Assembly: GCA_965224765.1 (NCBI GenBank)
Contig: CBDDAC010000019.1
Coordinates: forward strand, 62,001-126,000
Direction of reading: 5' to 3'
Length of the DNA stretch: 64,000 nt
Source: CAZDBA01 sp965224765
GTDB lineage: Bacteria; Planctomycetota; Planctomycetia; Pirellulales; Pirellulaceae
A program made the position numbers and the translations under genes. Position 1 is the first letter of the stretch. Every line of letters begins with the position of its first letter. Shown one piece after another: positions 9,875 through 18,531 of the stretch. Below the pieces are notes generated by a model. The model did not search any database and had not been told where the DNA came from. It saw nothing but the letters and a program-made list of their open reading frames with translations.

Positions 9875-10627
9875 TTATCCCCACCAGCCGCCGTTGACGT
9901 GGATTGTTTGTCCCGTGACGTAGCTCGCCATGCCACTGCACAAGAAAAGAACAACATCAGCAATCTCAGTTGGTTCAGCAAATCGGCCCAGCGGAACGTT
10001 GGTCAACATCGCTTTTCGATTTTCTTCAGGAATCGATTTTCCCATTTCGGTATCGACCACTCCAGGGGCAATGGCATTGACGCGGATGTTCTTGCGGGCA
10101 AGCTCTTTGCTGAGCACCTTGGTTAAAGTGATCACCCCAGCTTTGGCCGACGCGTAATTTGCTTGTCCAAAAAATCCTGTGACTGCCGAAAGCGATGCAA
10201 CGTTGACGATCGCGCCATTCTCGGCCATTGGTTCCAAAGCGGCTTTGCAGCTATTGAAAACGCCGGTCAAGTTGGTGTCGATGACGTCCTGCCATTCATT
10301 TTGGCTCATCTTTTTGAAACTGCGGTCTCGCAGAATGCCAGCGTTGTTGACAAGAATATCCAGGCTGCCAAATTTTTCGACCGCTGAGTTTACCATCGAG
10401 TTGAGTTGCTCAGTATTGCGAACGTCAGCGGCAAAAGCCATCGCACGTTCCCCCATCTGAGAGACGATATTGTCCGCAAGTCGCTGGTTATTGCCTTCTG
10501 GGTCGGCAAAGAAGTTGATGACGACGTTTGCGCCGGCCGCGTGTAGGGCTTCGGCTGTCGCTTGTCCAATGCCTTGGCTGGAGCCGGTGATGATTGCCGT
10601 TTTGTTAGTGAGGTCAATTGAACGCAT
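9875..10627 (-). CDS. fabG: SDR-family 3-oxoacyl-[ACP] reductase-like protein
   Basis: A 250-residue classical short-chain dehydrogenase/reductase. It shows the NAD(P)-binding TGSSQGIGQA loop (residues 15-24), the NNAG motif near 92, the catalytic Ser in NVASLSAVTG, the Y-x3-K pair in NYASAKAG, and a C-terminal GGWWG. This matches FabG-like oxidoreductases that reduce 3-oxoacyl thioesters with NADPH. It sits 39 bp downstream of an enoyl-CoA hydratase on the same strand, so a role in acyl-CoA (beta-oxidation-like) metabolism is equally plausible. The gene symbol is by family only. Confidence 0.85.
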   Translation of the reverse strand: MRSIDLTNKTAIITGSSQGIGQATAEALHAAGANVVINFFADPEGNNQRLADNIVSQMGERAMAFAADVRNTEQLNSMVNSAVEKFGSLDILVNNAGILRDRSFKKMSQNEWQDVIDTNLTGVFNSCKAALEPMAENGAIVNVASLSAVTGFFGQANYASAKAGVITLTKVLSKELARKNIRVNAIAPGVVDTEMGKSIPEENRKAMLTNVPLGRFAEPTEIADVVLFLCSGMASYVTGQTIHVNGGWWG

Positions 10628-10666
10628 GTTTATCTTTCGCGATGGATTCTAAAAATGGTTTTTGGG

Positions 10667-11458
10667 TTAACTGTTGGGTTGCCAGCTTGGATTTCGCTTT
10701 TCCAGAAAAGCCGCCAAGCCTTCTCGTGCGTCTTCGGTTTCCCTTGCCTCCGCCGAAACGGCGATGGAGAGTTCCAATTGGTCCACGATTTGTCCGGCAG
10801 CACATTGGCTAAAGTGCCGTTTTGTAATTGCCAGAGCTTGGGGCGAACCAGTAAGGATCGCATGGGTCAATTTTTGAACGCGGGCTTCGAAAACCGAAAC
10901 GCCGGCAAGGGCGTGACATAGCCCGAGCTGATATGCGTGCGTCGCTGAGATTCGCTCGCCAGACAGTAGCATGTAGGAAGCCGGGCCACTGCCAACGCGA
11001 TGAATCAGCAATGGAGTAACCATGGCTGCAGTGATTCCGCGAATGGGTTCTGGAAGCATGAAAAAGGATTCGTCGGATGCTACGACCATGTCGCAGGCAA
11101 GGACCAGTCCAAATCCACCCGCCAGGGCGGGGCCTTGAACGGCTGCGATCGAAGGAATCTTGAGAGAAAAGAGGCTTTTGAGCAAGTCACAGTAAACTTG
11201 GCTGTCCTTTTGCCATTCTGTCTTTCCGTTGTCTGATTCCGCTCGTTCCTGCATCTGGCCGAGGTCCATTCCGGCACAGAATACTTTTCCGACAGCGCCA
11301 AGCACCAATACGCGGACGCTGGAATCGCTGGCCACCGATTGGACAGCCTCGTTGAGTTCGATGATCGACTCCCGCCTGAGTGCATTTCGCTTTTCCGGCC
11401 GGTTAAGCGAAAGTCGTGCAATTCCACCGTTAATTTCTAGTTGTGTATAGTCTGCCAT
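10667..11458 (-). CDS. Enoyl-CoA hydratase/isomerase (crotonase) family
   Basis: A 263-residue crotonase-fold protein that hydrates or isomerises acyl-CoA substrates. ISRs expected of the family are visible: RPEKRNAL near the N-terminus, the first oxyanion-hole loop VFCAGMDLGQ, and the second QGPALAGGFGLVLACDMVVAS. A Glu is kept in LPEPIRG, but the first catalytic Glu position of typical hydratases reads as hydrophobic (GFGLVL), so the exact reaction is uncertain. The start at 11458 (MADYTQLEINGG) is preferred over 11527, which adds an unrelated 23-residue tail. It is divergent from the AtuA gene and upstream of fabG in a likely two-gene operon. Confidence 0.85.
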   Translation of the reverse strand: MADYTQLEINGGIARLSLNRPEKRNALRRESIIELNEAVQSVASDSSVRVLVLGAVGKVFCAGMDLGQMQERAESDNGKTEWQKDSQVYCDLLKSLFSLKIPSIAAVQGPALAGGFGLVLACDMVVASDESFFMLPEPIRGITAAMVTPLLIHRVGSGPASYMLLSGERISATHAYQLGLCHALAGVSVFEARVQKLTHAILTGSPQALAITKRHFSQCAAGQIVDQLELSIAVSAEARETEDAREGLAAFLEKRNPSWQPNS

Positions 11459-11616
11459 TGCTTTGGGTCCGTCAGATCGGTTGAGTAAACGACATTGTAA
11501 AGCCCCAGCGGCGGAAGGTGTAGGCACGTTCGTAGGTAGGGTTTGGGACCTCGCCGTAAATGCTTCGTTTGGATAGAATTAAGCCTTTCAAAACTCAGTC
11601 CCATCAGAAAATTAGC

Positions 11617-12981
11617 ATGCGTGAGAAAGTTCTTATTGCCAACGGACAAGGCTTTTGGGGGGATAGTATCCTCGGTCCAATCCGCCTGGTTAACGAAGGA
11701 CCGCTGGACTACCTGACTCTTGATTACCTCGCCGAAGTCACGATGAGCATTATGCAAAAGCTCAAGAGCAGGAATCCTGAGATGGGTTATGCGACCGATT
11801 TCGTGGAAATGTGCAAACGAGTACTACCCGTTTGCCGTGAAAAAGGGATCAAGATTGTTGCCAATGCAGGTGGCGTCAATCCAATTGCTTGCCGGGCCGC
11901 TCTGGCCAAAGTGATTCGTGAACTTGGACTTACTGGAATCAAGATTGGAATCGTCGACGGGGACGATATCCTTGATGATCTCAACACGCTAATGGCGGGC
12001 GGTGAGAAATTTCTCAATATGGATAATGGGCAAGAGTTGGAGCCCTATTTGGATGCGGTTAAGACGGCAAACGTCTATATCGGTGCCGAGCCAATTGTCG
12101 AAGCATTGAAGCAGGGTGCGGATATCGTCATCACAGGAAGGGCCACCGACCCTTCGGTTGTGTTGGCACCCATGATGTACGAATTCGGTTGGGAAATGGG
12201 CAACAATGATTTGCTTGCCGCAGGGACCATTGCTGGGCATATCGTAGAGTGCGGAGCCCAGTGTACGGGCGGGAATTACGTGAACTGGCGTGAGATTCCC
12301 GACATGGCAAGGATTGGCTATCCGGTCATTGAAGCCAACTCAGATGGAACTTTTGTGGTGACCAAGCACGAAGGAACTGGAGGCAAGGTTACTGTCGAAA
12401 CGGTGACTTCTCAGTTGGTCTACGAAATGAGCAATCCAGCCTCCTACATTACTCCCGATTGCATCGCAGATTTTACGTCGATCAACCTGGAGCAAGTGGG
12501 AAAAGATCGAGTTCGAGTGTCTGGCATCAAAGGTAAACCAGCCACCGATACGTATAAAGTCTCCATCTCATTCCACGAGGGCTACAAAGTCCTTAGTCAA
12601 TTAACGGTTGCGGGGCCGGACGCAGTGGAAAAAGCCAAGTTGTGTGCGGATATCGTTTTCGATCGTGTCGCAATGGACGGGGTGACTTTTACGGACGAAG
12701 AAAAGTTCGTGGAAATTGTAGGCACCAATGCATGTCACGCGGGAATTACTCCTGCTCCAACCGATCCCGCCGAAGTTGTGTTACGAATCGGTGCTTGCAG
12801 TGATGATAAATCCAAACTCGATCGACTGGGAATGGAGGTCGTTCCTTTGGTAACCAGTGGCCCTCCCGGAGTAACCGGTTTTGCTGGAGGACGTCCCAAG
12901 GCAACAGAGATTATTAGCTATTGGCCTGCACTGATTTCCAAGGACAAAGTGAAGACCCGAGTTAGTGTCGAAGAAGTGTAG
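11617..12981 (+). CDS. AtuA-type (DUF1446) acyl-CoA/terpene utilisation protein, N-terminal domain only
   Basis: A 454-residue protein matching the large AtuA/DUF1446 domain; motifs include GQGFWGDS near the start, LTLDYLAEVTMS, NAGGVNP, ITGRATDPSVVLAPM and GPPGVTGFAGG. AtuA proteins are tied to acyclic terpene or branched-chain acyl-CoA catabolism, but their reaction is not defined. The start at 11617 (MREKVLIANGQG) is chosen over 11560. It is divergent from an enoyl-CoA hydratase/SDR pair, which fits acyl-CoA degradation. The small C-terminal domain usually fused or adjacent is absent here; a stand-alone copy lies at 34410. The stop is only 9 bp from the insertion element. Confidence 0.85.
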   Translation: MREKVLIANGQGFWGDSILGPIRLVNEGPLDYLTLDYLAEVTMSIMQKLKSRNPEMGYATDFVEMCKRVLPVCREKGIKIVANAGGVNPIACRAALAKVIRELGLTGIKIGIVDGDDILDDLNTLMAGGEKFLNMDNGQELEPYLDAVKTANVYIGAEPIVEALKQGADIVITGRATDPSVVLAPMMYEFGWEMGNNDLLAAGTIAGHIVECGAQCTGGNYVNWREIPDMARIGYPVIEANSDGTFVVTKHEGTGGKVTVETVTSQLVYEMSNPASYITPDCIADFTSINLEQVGKDRVRVSGIKGKPATDTYKVSISFHEGYKVLSQLTVAGPDAVEKAKLCADIVFDRVAMDGVTFTDEEKFVEIVGTNACHAGITPAPTDPAEVVLRIGACSDDKSKLDRLGMEVVPLVTSGPPGVTGFAGGRPKATEIISYWPALISKDKVKTRVSVEEV

Positions 12982-13055
12982 GGGATGAAACCCCAGACTT
13001 TCGGGCTTGTTGATTAATTTCAGTTTCGTTGGTTTGAGTTTGGTTTCCCCCCATT

Positions 13056-13089
13056 CCCCCGCTCGGTCGAAACAGACCGGTGGCGGGGG
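13056..13089. other. GC-rich hairpin inside the IS, downstream of the transposase
   Basis: CCCCCGC and CGGTC arms pair with GACCG and GCGGGGG around a GAAACA loop, 16 bp past the transposase stop. It may act as a terminator or block readthrough; there is no T-run. Confidence 0.5.
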
Positions 13090-13104
13090 CAGCGACGACT
13101 CAAA

Positions 13105-14229
13105 TTAAAAGGGTGAAAGGGACGGGGAAACTTCGCATGCTGGTGGCGGAGGACCGGCATGGTTGCGAGACAGTCCGATCAACCGATGGACGTTGAAAGC
13201 GGCCACGCACCAATTCCATTCCTGGCTTACACGCTCGAGGGTTCGAGTCAGGAACTGTCGCATCCCAAACTGTGACTTAATCACGGCGAACGGACGCTCG
13301 GTCGGATGTTGACGTTTCCGGTAGATCTCTTTCGCTTCCTCCGTCGCCATCTTCTGAGCATGAGCAACCCGCGAAAGTTCGTGCTCTTCATGGGTCACCT
13401 GACGGCCAGTGCCCGCCTTGCGTATGCAAAGTGCCGCCAGCGGGCAGCCAGAACAAACTTCGCTGTCGATCTTGTAACGGAAACGCATGCGACTTTCGCC
13501 AGAAGAACGCTTATCACGCGATTTGCCTTTGAACTCCAGTGCTTGGCCATTGGGGCACCAGTAACAATCGTTCTCCGAATCGAAAACGAAAGCGTCTTTG
13601 GAAAGTTGTGTTCGCTTAACGCCTGCCACCGTCACGTTGACGACGGGCAGCCTGCCTCGGTCTGATGGGGCGACCGGCTCCTTGAGATTCTCGCGAACTG
13701 CTGGGTTTTTTGTGGGATCTGTCGTTTTGGTCGGTGCGTAAAGTTCACGCAGACGCTCCGGAGTCCGACTGGCTTGGCGCGAGTTGTTGGAACGCATGCG
13801 GGTCGCGTCGAAGCCGAGGCTGTCCAGGCGTACCCAGCCCAGTTCTTGTCCAAGCAATGCCATCTGGATGAACAGTCCGCTCAGGGCTTCTTGGTTCCCG
13901 ATCCGGAATTTGCAAATCGTTGTGTGGTCGATCGAACGACTTTCGACGAGCCAGCGGAAATCCAAGCGAATCGTTAACGCTTCCTCCAGCATCCGACTGC
14001 TGATGATCCGGCAAAACAAGCCGTAGAGGATGACGCTGGCCACGATTCGCGGGTGAAGCGGAGGACGACCCCTGACAAGGGCATACTTCGTTTCCCAACT
14101 TGACCAGTCGACACCTCGAAGAATCCGGTCCAACACGCGAACGTCATGGTTGGCCGGAATTGATTCGTCCAGACGCTCCGGAAACAAAACTAATTGATCG
14201 CGACTCTCTTTGACCTTGGCCCAATCCAT
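13105..14229 (-). CDS. IS1182-family transposase
   Basis: A 374-residue DDE transposase of the IS1182/IS5-like group. The N-terminal segment (MDWAKVKESRDQLVLFPERLD) and the helix-turn-helix region (GRPPLHPRIVASVILYGLFCRIISSR) are followed by RSIDHTTICKFR and the catalytic GFDATRMRSN. A four-Cys cluster (CYWCPNG, CSGCPLAALC) precedes the C-terminal RPFAVIKSQFGMRQFLTR. The start at 14229 has an AAAGGAG ribosome site 7 nt upstream, which decides against the in-frame start at 14265. The frame is intact, so the element could be active. It lies wholly between the inverted repeats. Confidence 0.9.
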   Translation of the reverse strand: MDWAKVKESRDQLVLFPERLDESIPANHDVRVLDRILRGVDWSSWETKYALVRGRPPLHPRIVASVILYGLFCRIISSRMLEEALTIRLDFRWLVESRSIDHTTICKFRIGNQEALSGLFIQMALLGQELGWVRLDSLGFDATRMRSNNSRQASRTPERLRELYAPTKTTDPTKNPAVRENLKEPVAPSDRGRLPVVNVTVAGVKRTQLSKDAFVFDSENDCYWCPNGQALEFKGKSRDKRSSGESRMRFRYKIDSEVCSGCPLAALCIRKAGTGRQVTHEEHELSRVAHAQKMATEEAKEIYRKRQHPTERPFAVIKSQFGMRQFLTRTLERVSQEWNWCVAAFNVHRLIGLSRNHAGPPPPACEVSPSLSPF

Positions 14230-14319
14230 GTTTGACTCCTTTCCAAACATCATCCGGGTTCTCATAAATTTTTAACACCCCAGGCAAGTACTTAATCAAC
14301 AAGCCCTGAAAGTCTGGGG

Positions 14320-14752
14320 CTAAGGGAAATAGCCGCTCTGCGGCACAATGCATTCTTGTGGATTCACCGTGATTGTGGATCACCGTTTATGAGCATTCAC
14401 CGTGATTGTGGATCCATCATTCTTGAGCACTTCATGGAAACCCGACGCGTGAGCGAGGAACAACCATCGCGTGCCTTGCTGACGCGTCGGGTTTCCATGA
14501 AGCATTGCTTCTACGGCGATCTATTCGTACACGAATAAACTCGCAACCTCTTCGGGAGGTTCGGATGCGCAGCGGGGGGGAGGGCAAACTGGTTCAGCCG
14601 TCGCCCATCAGAAACTTGCACGATTAGGCTTAACCGTGCAAGTCCCATATTCAGGCGGAATGATTGCCGAGTCGACCAAACACCGGCTTAGTTCCAGATG
14701 TTCAATCAGGAATGCTGGGGATTGGAGAAGGTCGCAGCAGGAGCCTTGACCT
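14320..14752. other. Repeat-rich intergenic region right of the IS
   Basis: No gene is supported. From left to right it holds a REP-like flank shared with 24164-24193 (to about 14358), a direct repeat TCACCGTGATTGTGGAT (14364-14380 and 14398-14414), the inverted repeat at 14430-14502, and a small hairpin ACTTGCACG/CGTGCAAGT (14614-14643). Confidence 0.6.
14430..14502. repeat. Perfect 21-bp inverted repeat, MITE/REP-like
   Basis: The arms 14430-14450 and 14482-14502 are exact reverse complements (core GGAAACCCGACGCGT) around a 31-bp loop containing GAGCGAGG. It looks like an interspersed non-coding palindrome. Confidence 0.8.
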
Positions 14753-14755
14753 CCC
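14731..14755 (-). repeat. Stop-proximal 25-bp repeat, copy 4 (diverged)
   Basis: Inverse-complement copy with AGCAGGAGCC and ACCTCCC conserved, lying 36 bp downstream of the S9 peptidase stop and abutting its terminator-like hairpin. Confidence 0.55.
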
Positions 14756-14790
14756 ATTAAGTGCCCTCTGGAGGGAGGGCGTTTAATGGG
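14753..14790 (-). terminator. Hairpin directly after the S9 peptidase stop codon
   Basis: The arms CCCATTAA-GT-GCCCTC and GAGGGC-GT-TTAATGGG pair over 14 bp, with one internal mismatch pair and a 6-nt loop, immediately next to the stop at 14791. There is no strong U-tract, so it may stabilise the 3' end rather than terminate. Confidence 0.6.
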
Positions 14791-17424
14791 TTACTTCTCT
14801 TCTTTGGCATCGCTACCAATGGTGCGGAGTAGGAACTCTTCGTACTTTCGCATTTTGTTTATCGTTTTCACGTCACCACCTAAACCGTGCCCACCGGTTG
14901 GGTCAAGGAAAAGTTCAACATGTGCTTCCTTACCGGCCTTGAGCAATTCCCGGTAAATGGCGACCGTGTCCTGAAACAGAACATTGGTGTCTTCCATTCC
15001 GTGAACCAAAAGCAATTTGCCTTTGAGATTTTTGGCCAAGGGGCGAAGCGAGAACTCTTTCTGGTCTGGGGTCCCTTTCTTGGACGGGCCAACGGTCCCT
15101 GTGGTGTACCAAGCGTTGTAGTTTTCCCATTCCGTTGGCCCTGCACCTGCCATGCCGACCTGAAAGACATCGGGTTCGGTGTACAAGCACATTTGCGTTT
15201 GGAATCCTCCAAAGCTCCAGCCATGGAGTGCGACTCGTTTGTTGTCGACGTTGAAGTTTTCCGTCAGGTGCTTGACGCCATCGACGAGGTCTTCGACCTG
15301 AGGTTTTCCTACCTGCTCATAATTCGCTTTTTCGAACAAACCTCCGTAACCCGATTGTCCACGGGGATCGATCACGACGGTGACGTAGCCATGTTTCTCG
15401 GCCATGTAACCAGCGAAAAAGTAACTGTCACTGCGGTAACTGCCGTCAACGACGCTTTTGGATGTTCCCAAAGGGCCTCCGTAAACGTAAATCAAAAGCG
15501 GATATTTGTCTTTGGAATCTTCACTCCAGCCTTCAGGTTTGAACATGGAACCATGGATAGTATGCCCATGTCGATTTTCATAGTTGAAAAACTCGGGGAG
15601 CCACTGTGTCAAATCTTTGGCTTCCTGCGGATGTGAGTCCGTAACGGTTTCAACTTTTCCATCGTTCATGGCGATCATTTCCGTGAGGACACCAAACGTC
15701 ACGTAATTGGCCAGCATCCGCGCTCCGTTATCACTCACCGCAACGGATGAATAGGCTCCGGCTTCTTTTGACAGTCGCGTCATGTCACCAGATTCAATGT
15801 CGATGGAATAGACCATTCGTTGTGCAGGCGAATCCTTGGTTGCTGTCACAAACATTGTTTTGTGATCCTCGGAGAACGCCAGCGGGTAGACTTCGAAGTG
15901 CCCGGCAGTCAACTGGCGTACGCTTTGATAAACCGTGTCCAACACATGTAAATGACGGAATCCTGATTGCTCACTGATAAACGCGATATGGCGACTGTCA
16001 GTGGTCCAGTCTGGCGAGACCATTCGGGGTGTGTCGGGTCCGCCGTCGTGTTTGAATTCGTAAATAGTTTTCGCAGCAAATTCAATGGTAAGCGGCGAAT
16101 TTTCAAAACGCGGTCGACTTCGTCCACCTTTTTCTTCGTCTTCCTTTTTTGCTTTGTCGCCTTCTTCTTTTCGCTTTGAGGCAGCTTTTTTTTCCGCAGC
16201 CGAGAGGAGTTTCTTGTATTCCTTGTCATCCGGAAATCCACCAGCGCGAATCTCGACTACATCATCTTTTTGATTGAAGAAGCAGAAAGTGACTTTTTCA
16301 CTGTCGAGCGACCACTTCGGATCACTGAGGACATCACGGGGGTCGTCGATCTTGGTGTGGAAGATCTGCAAAAGCTCCGACTCTTCTTCACCGATTTTTT
16401 CCAAGTCAAAAAGGTAGACGTAAACATCCTGTGGTTTGAGTTCATCGTCAGCGACGGTGCGTGATACGGAATCGGCTTTGGCAAATCGTTCTCGATATCG
16501 AATGATATCGACCTCTCGTCCACCGCCAGCAGAGAATCCACCGCCTGAGCGAGCGACCAGTACCAATCTTTTACCGTCTGGACTCATCGCGTAGCTGGAA
16601 AGATTTTTTCCGGAGCCCCACTTCGGGTTGAGTTGTTCGATCTTGTGATTGTCAAAACGCATGCGATAGACCGCGTTGTTGACGTTGTAGGTGTAGCCCG
16701 AGCCGTCAGGAAGAAAGTCAACTTGGGATTCGCTCGATGCAGTGCGAGTCAATCGCTTCAGTTCCGGCTCTTCAATGTCGGCGATGTGATAAACATCTCC
16801 TTCTGAAAAAACGAGCATCGAATTGGTCTCAGGGTGCCATTTGAATCCTGAGATGCCGGAGTAACGAGGCGAGTATTTGTCGTCAGCATCGTCCTCGTCA
16901 ACCGAATTGATGACCTTGTTTTCTTCATCAATTTCTTCCTGAGATTTTTCCTTGCCTTGCTCGCTCTCAGATTCTTCCTTGTCTTTTTCGGAGTCGCTAT
17001 CCTTTGACTTGTCTTCTGATTCTTTTTCGTCCTTGTCCTTTTCGTCTTGGTCGTCCTCTTTTTTCTTCGTCGATTTGTTCTTTGCCAGTCGCTCTTGTTT
17101 CACGATTCTTGCACTACGTTGAAACTGCGTCATCAAAGCAAGGTTTGTGATTCGGGTGTTTTCCCCGGATTCGAAATCGTAGATCCACAAGTCATTCCCG
17201 TGCCGCCGCTCGTCATAGGTCCGATAAAGGTAGGCAGCAAAGCGTCCGTCGTCAGAAAACGCAGCTCCACGAGCTTGTGGACCAAAGAAACTATCCTTAG
17301 GGAATAATCGCTCAAGAGTGATTTCACTATTCTTGTCGGATTCGCTATTGTTTTGAGCCCGGGCAATTTGCGTGTCGGATAAACACGAAGCACAGACAGC
17401 GAGAAACAGGACGATGCGGATCAT
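14791..17424 (-). CDS. Secreted S9 prolyl-oligopeptidase/dipeptidyl-peptidase family protein
   Basis: An 877-residue serine peptidase with a beta-propeller followed by an alpha/beta-hydrolase. The start at 17424 (MIRIVLFLAVCASCLS...ARA) gives a signal peptide; the start at 17442 adds MPRRNP. The catalytic triad is readable: Ser in GWSFGGF (about residue 735), Asp in HGMEDTN (about 808), His in GGHGL (about 845). The propeller carries WD/PD40-like repeats (SPDGKRLVLV, FSEDHKTMFV). Odd points are a strongly Lys/Asp/Glu/Ser-rich insert at about residues 120-173 and a second charged insert near 410-440, both in the propeller half. It probably degrades peptides in the periplasm or outside. It is transcribed alone. 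Confidence 0.9.
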   Translation of the reverse strand: MIRIVLFLAVCASCLSDTQIARAQNNSESDKNSEITLERLFPKDSFFGPQARGAAFSDDGRFAAYLYRTYDERRHGNDLWIYDFESGENTRITNLALMTQFQRSARIVKQERLAKNKSTKKKEDDQDEKDKDEKESEDKSKDSDSEKDKEESESEQGKEKSQEEIDEENKVINSVDEDDADDKYSPRYSGISGFKWHPETNSMLVFSEGDVYHIADIEEPELKRLTRTASSESQVDFLPDGSGYTYNVNNAVYRMRFDNHKIEQLNPKWGSGKNLSSYAMSPDGKRLVLVARSGGGFSAGGGREVDIIRYRERFAKADSVSRTVADDELKPQDVYVYLFDLEKIGEEESELLQIFHTKIDDPRDVLSDPKWSLDSEKVTFCFFNQKDDVVEIRAGGFPDDKEYKKLLSAAEKKAASKRKEEGDKAKKEDEEKGGRSRPRFENSPLTIEFAAKTIYEFKHDGGPDTPRMVSPDWTTDSRHIAFISEQSGFRHLHVLDTVYQSVRQLTAGHFEVYPLAFSEDHKTMFVTATKDSPAQRMVYSIDIESGDMTRLSKEAGAYSSVAVSDNGARMLANYVTFGVLTEMIAMNDGKVETVTDSHPQEAKDLTQWLPEFFNYENRHGHTIHGSMFKPEGWSEDSKDKYPLLIYVYGGPLGTSKSVVDGSYRSDSYFFAGYMAEKHGYVTVVIDPRGQSGYGGLFEKANYEQVGKPQVEDLVDGVKHLTENFNVDNKRVALHGWSFGGFQTQMCLYTEPDVFQVGMAGAGPTEWENYNAWYTTGTVGPSKKGTPDQKEFSLRPLAKNLKGKLLLVHGMEDTNVLFQDTVAIYRELLKAGKEAHVELFLDPTGGHGLGGDVKTINKMRKYEEFLLRTIGSDAKEEK

Positions 17425-17863
17425 TGGATTCCTTCGAGGCATATGGATGGACTAAGTTTGTTGTTGCCTTCGTTTGAGGCAACAAGAACATTTTTCCGGC
17501 CCTACTATGCTAGTCGCAATCAAGCGGCATGCTTCCAAGTGTTATCAAATCAACAATTGCTCGGCGGGAGTTCCGACCCAAAACGTTTGTCGGGCCTCTC
17601 TTCGAGAGTTTCCAAGGTTCACTTGACCTTTAGACTCCGTTCTCCGACCCGCCCCCCAAATCGGGGTTTGGCCGGTCGCAGTGTTAACGTCGACCAAAGC
17701 ACTTTAGATCATTTGGTAGTCCGAGCGTATTCGATCGATCAAGTCAGTGGACCAGCCTCCTGCATTGCGAGATTCGCCACCCTCCCCTGCGACAACATGT
17801 CACATTGCCAAAGTTTCAATTAAGGATAACATTGTCCTTTTTCCTTAATTGCAAAAAAGCCAA
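17425..17863. other. Divergent intergenic region S9 peptidase / DUF3365
   Basis: An open frame at 17443-17823 has no recognisable features and low-complexity coding signal, so it is not called. The only structured element is the inverted repeat at 17818-17850 just before the DUF3365 gene. Confidence 0.5.
17818..17850 (+). promoter_or_regulatory. Inverted repeat upstream of the c-haem DUF3365 gene
   Basis: AATTAAGGA and TCCTTAATT arms flank an inner AAGGA/TCCTT pair, ending 13 nt before the ATG at 17864. It could be a dimeric repressor operator or a 5'-UTR hairpin. This is inference from position and symmetry only. Confidence 0.4.
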
Positions 17864-18460
17864 ATGAAACCAATCTCTCTAATTGTTATTGCCGCAAGTA
17901 TCATCATCGCCGGAGTCATCGTTGCGCAGACGTGGAAACCGGCAGCTGGCACCACCGAATCAAAGGACAAGAAATCGGCGTCTTCGGAGACTCAACCTGC
18001 TACGGACAGTATGGAAATGGCTACCGAACGAGCCCGACAAACGGTAAGAATGCTGGACGACATCTACAAAGGCGGAATTGTCACGATCACTGACAAGTAC
18101 GTCACAGAGGATTCGGAGATTCCGGCGGGAACGGCATTCAAGCAGATCTTCAAAATCGCCAAAGACAAGGGATGGCATGAGGCTCGATTGTTGGACGTCA
18201 CAGGCAATCCCTATAGTTTGCAGAATGTCGCAAAAGATGAATTCGAGAAACGTGCTGTCAAGAGAATGGTCGAGGGCGAGCAGTTCTACGAAGAAATCGA
18301 AGAGGCAGAAGACGGAAAGTACTTGCGAGCGATGACTCCAATTCCCGTGGTCTTCGACAAGTGTACCTGGTGCCACGAAAACTACGAAGGCGTTCCCGAA
18401 GGTCAGGCCATTGGTGCTATGGGATATCGACTTAAGATCGACTTTGATCCAAAAAAATAG
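17864..18460 (+). CDS. DUF3365 (Tll0287-like) c-haem protein, membrane-anchored
   Basis: A 198-residue protein with an N-terminal hydrophobic signal or anchor (ISLIVIAASIIIAGVIVAQ) and one periplasmic domain. The C-terminal CTWCHENY is a CxxCH site for covalent haem c, placed as in DUF3365/Tll0287-like PAS-fold haem domains (ending GAIGAMGYRLKID in this family style). Such domains are thought to sense redox or small ligands. Here there is no fused kinase or cyclase, so it may be a stand-alone haem protein or electron carrier. The ATG at 17864 is preferred to the TTG at 17849, which lies inside an inverted repeat. It converges on the phoH operon. Confidence 0.8.
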   Translation: MKPISLIVIAASIIIAGVIVAQTWKPAAGTTESKDKKSASSETQPATDSMEMATERARQTVRMLDDIYKGGIVTITDKYVTEDSEIPAGTAFKQIFKIAKDKGWHEARLLDVTGNPYSLQNVAKDEFEKRAVKRMVEGEQFYEEIEEAEDGKYLRAMTPIPVVFDKCTWCHENYEGVPEGQAIGAMGYRLKIDFDPKK

Positions 18461-18531
18461 CCGTCGTCGCAAAAACGATGCTCGGCTTTGTCAAACGGAT
18501 ACTGCAGATTCCTGCAGGCAGAATCGGAGCG

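Larger units (their letters stand above)
12991..14319. mobile_element. IS1182-like insertion sequence with imperfect terminal inverted repeats
   Basis: The left end (12991-13019) and right end (14290-14319, inverted) share CCCCAGACTTTC followed by GGGCTTGTTGATTAA, with one inserted base. One transposase gene fills the element. The outer CCCCAGACT arms also match a REP-like palindrome found intact at 24194-24213, and the right flank matches that repeat's flank. The true IS ends may therefore lie inside these arms, with the element inserted into the palindrome. No clear target duplication was seen. Confidence 0.85.

Noticed and set aside
13306..13665. Plus-strand frame in the IS
   Set aside because: Antisense shadow of the transposase, which has a Shine-Dalgarno sequence and full-length domains.
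14887..15636. 249-residue plus-strand frame inside the S9 peptidase gene
   Set aside because: It mirrors the catalytic domain coding strand; the peptidase frame has the full triad.
17443..17823. 126-residue plus-strand frame upstream of the DUF3365 gene
   Set aside because: Composition is irregular, no motif, and no ribosome site; it fills an ordinary divergent promoter region.
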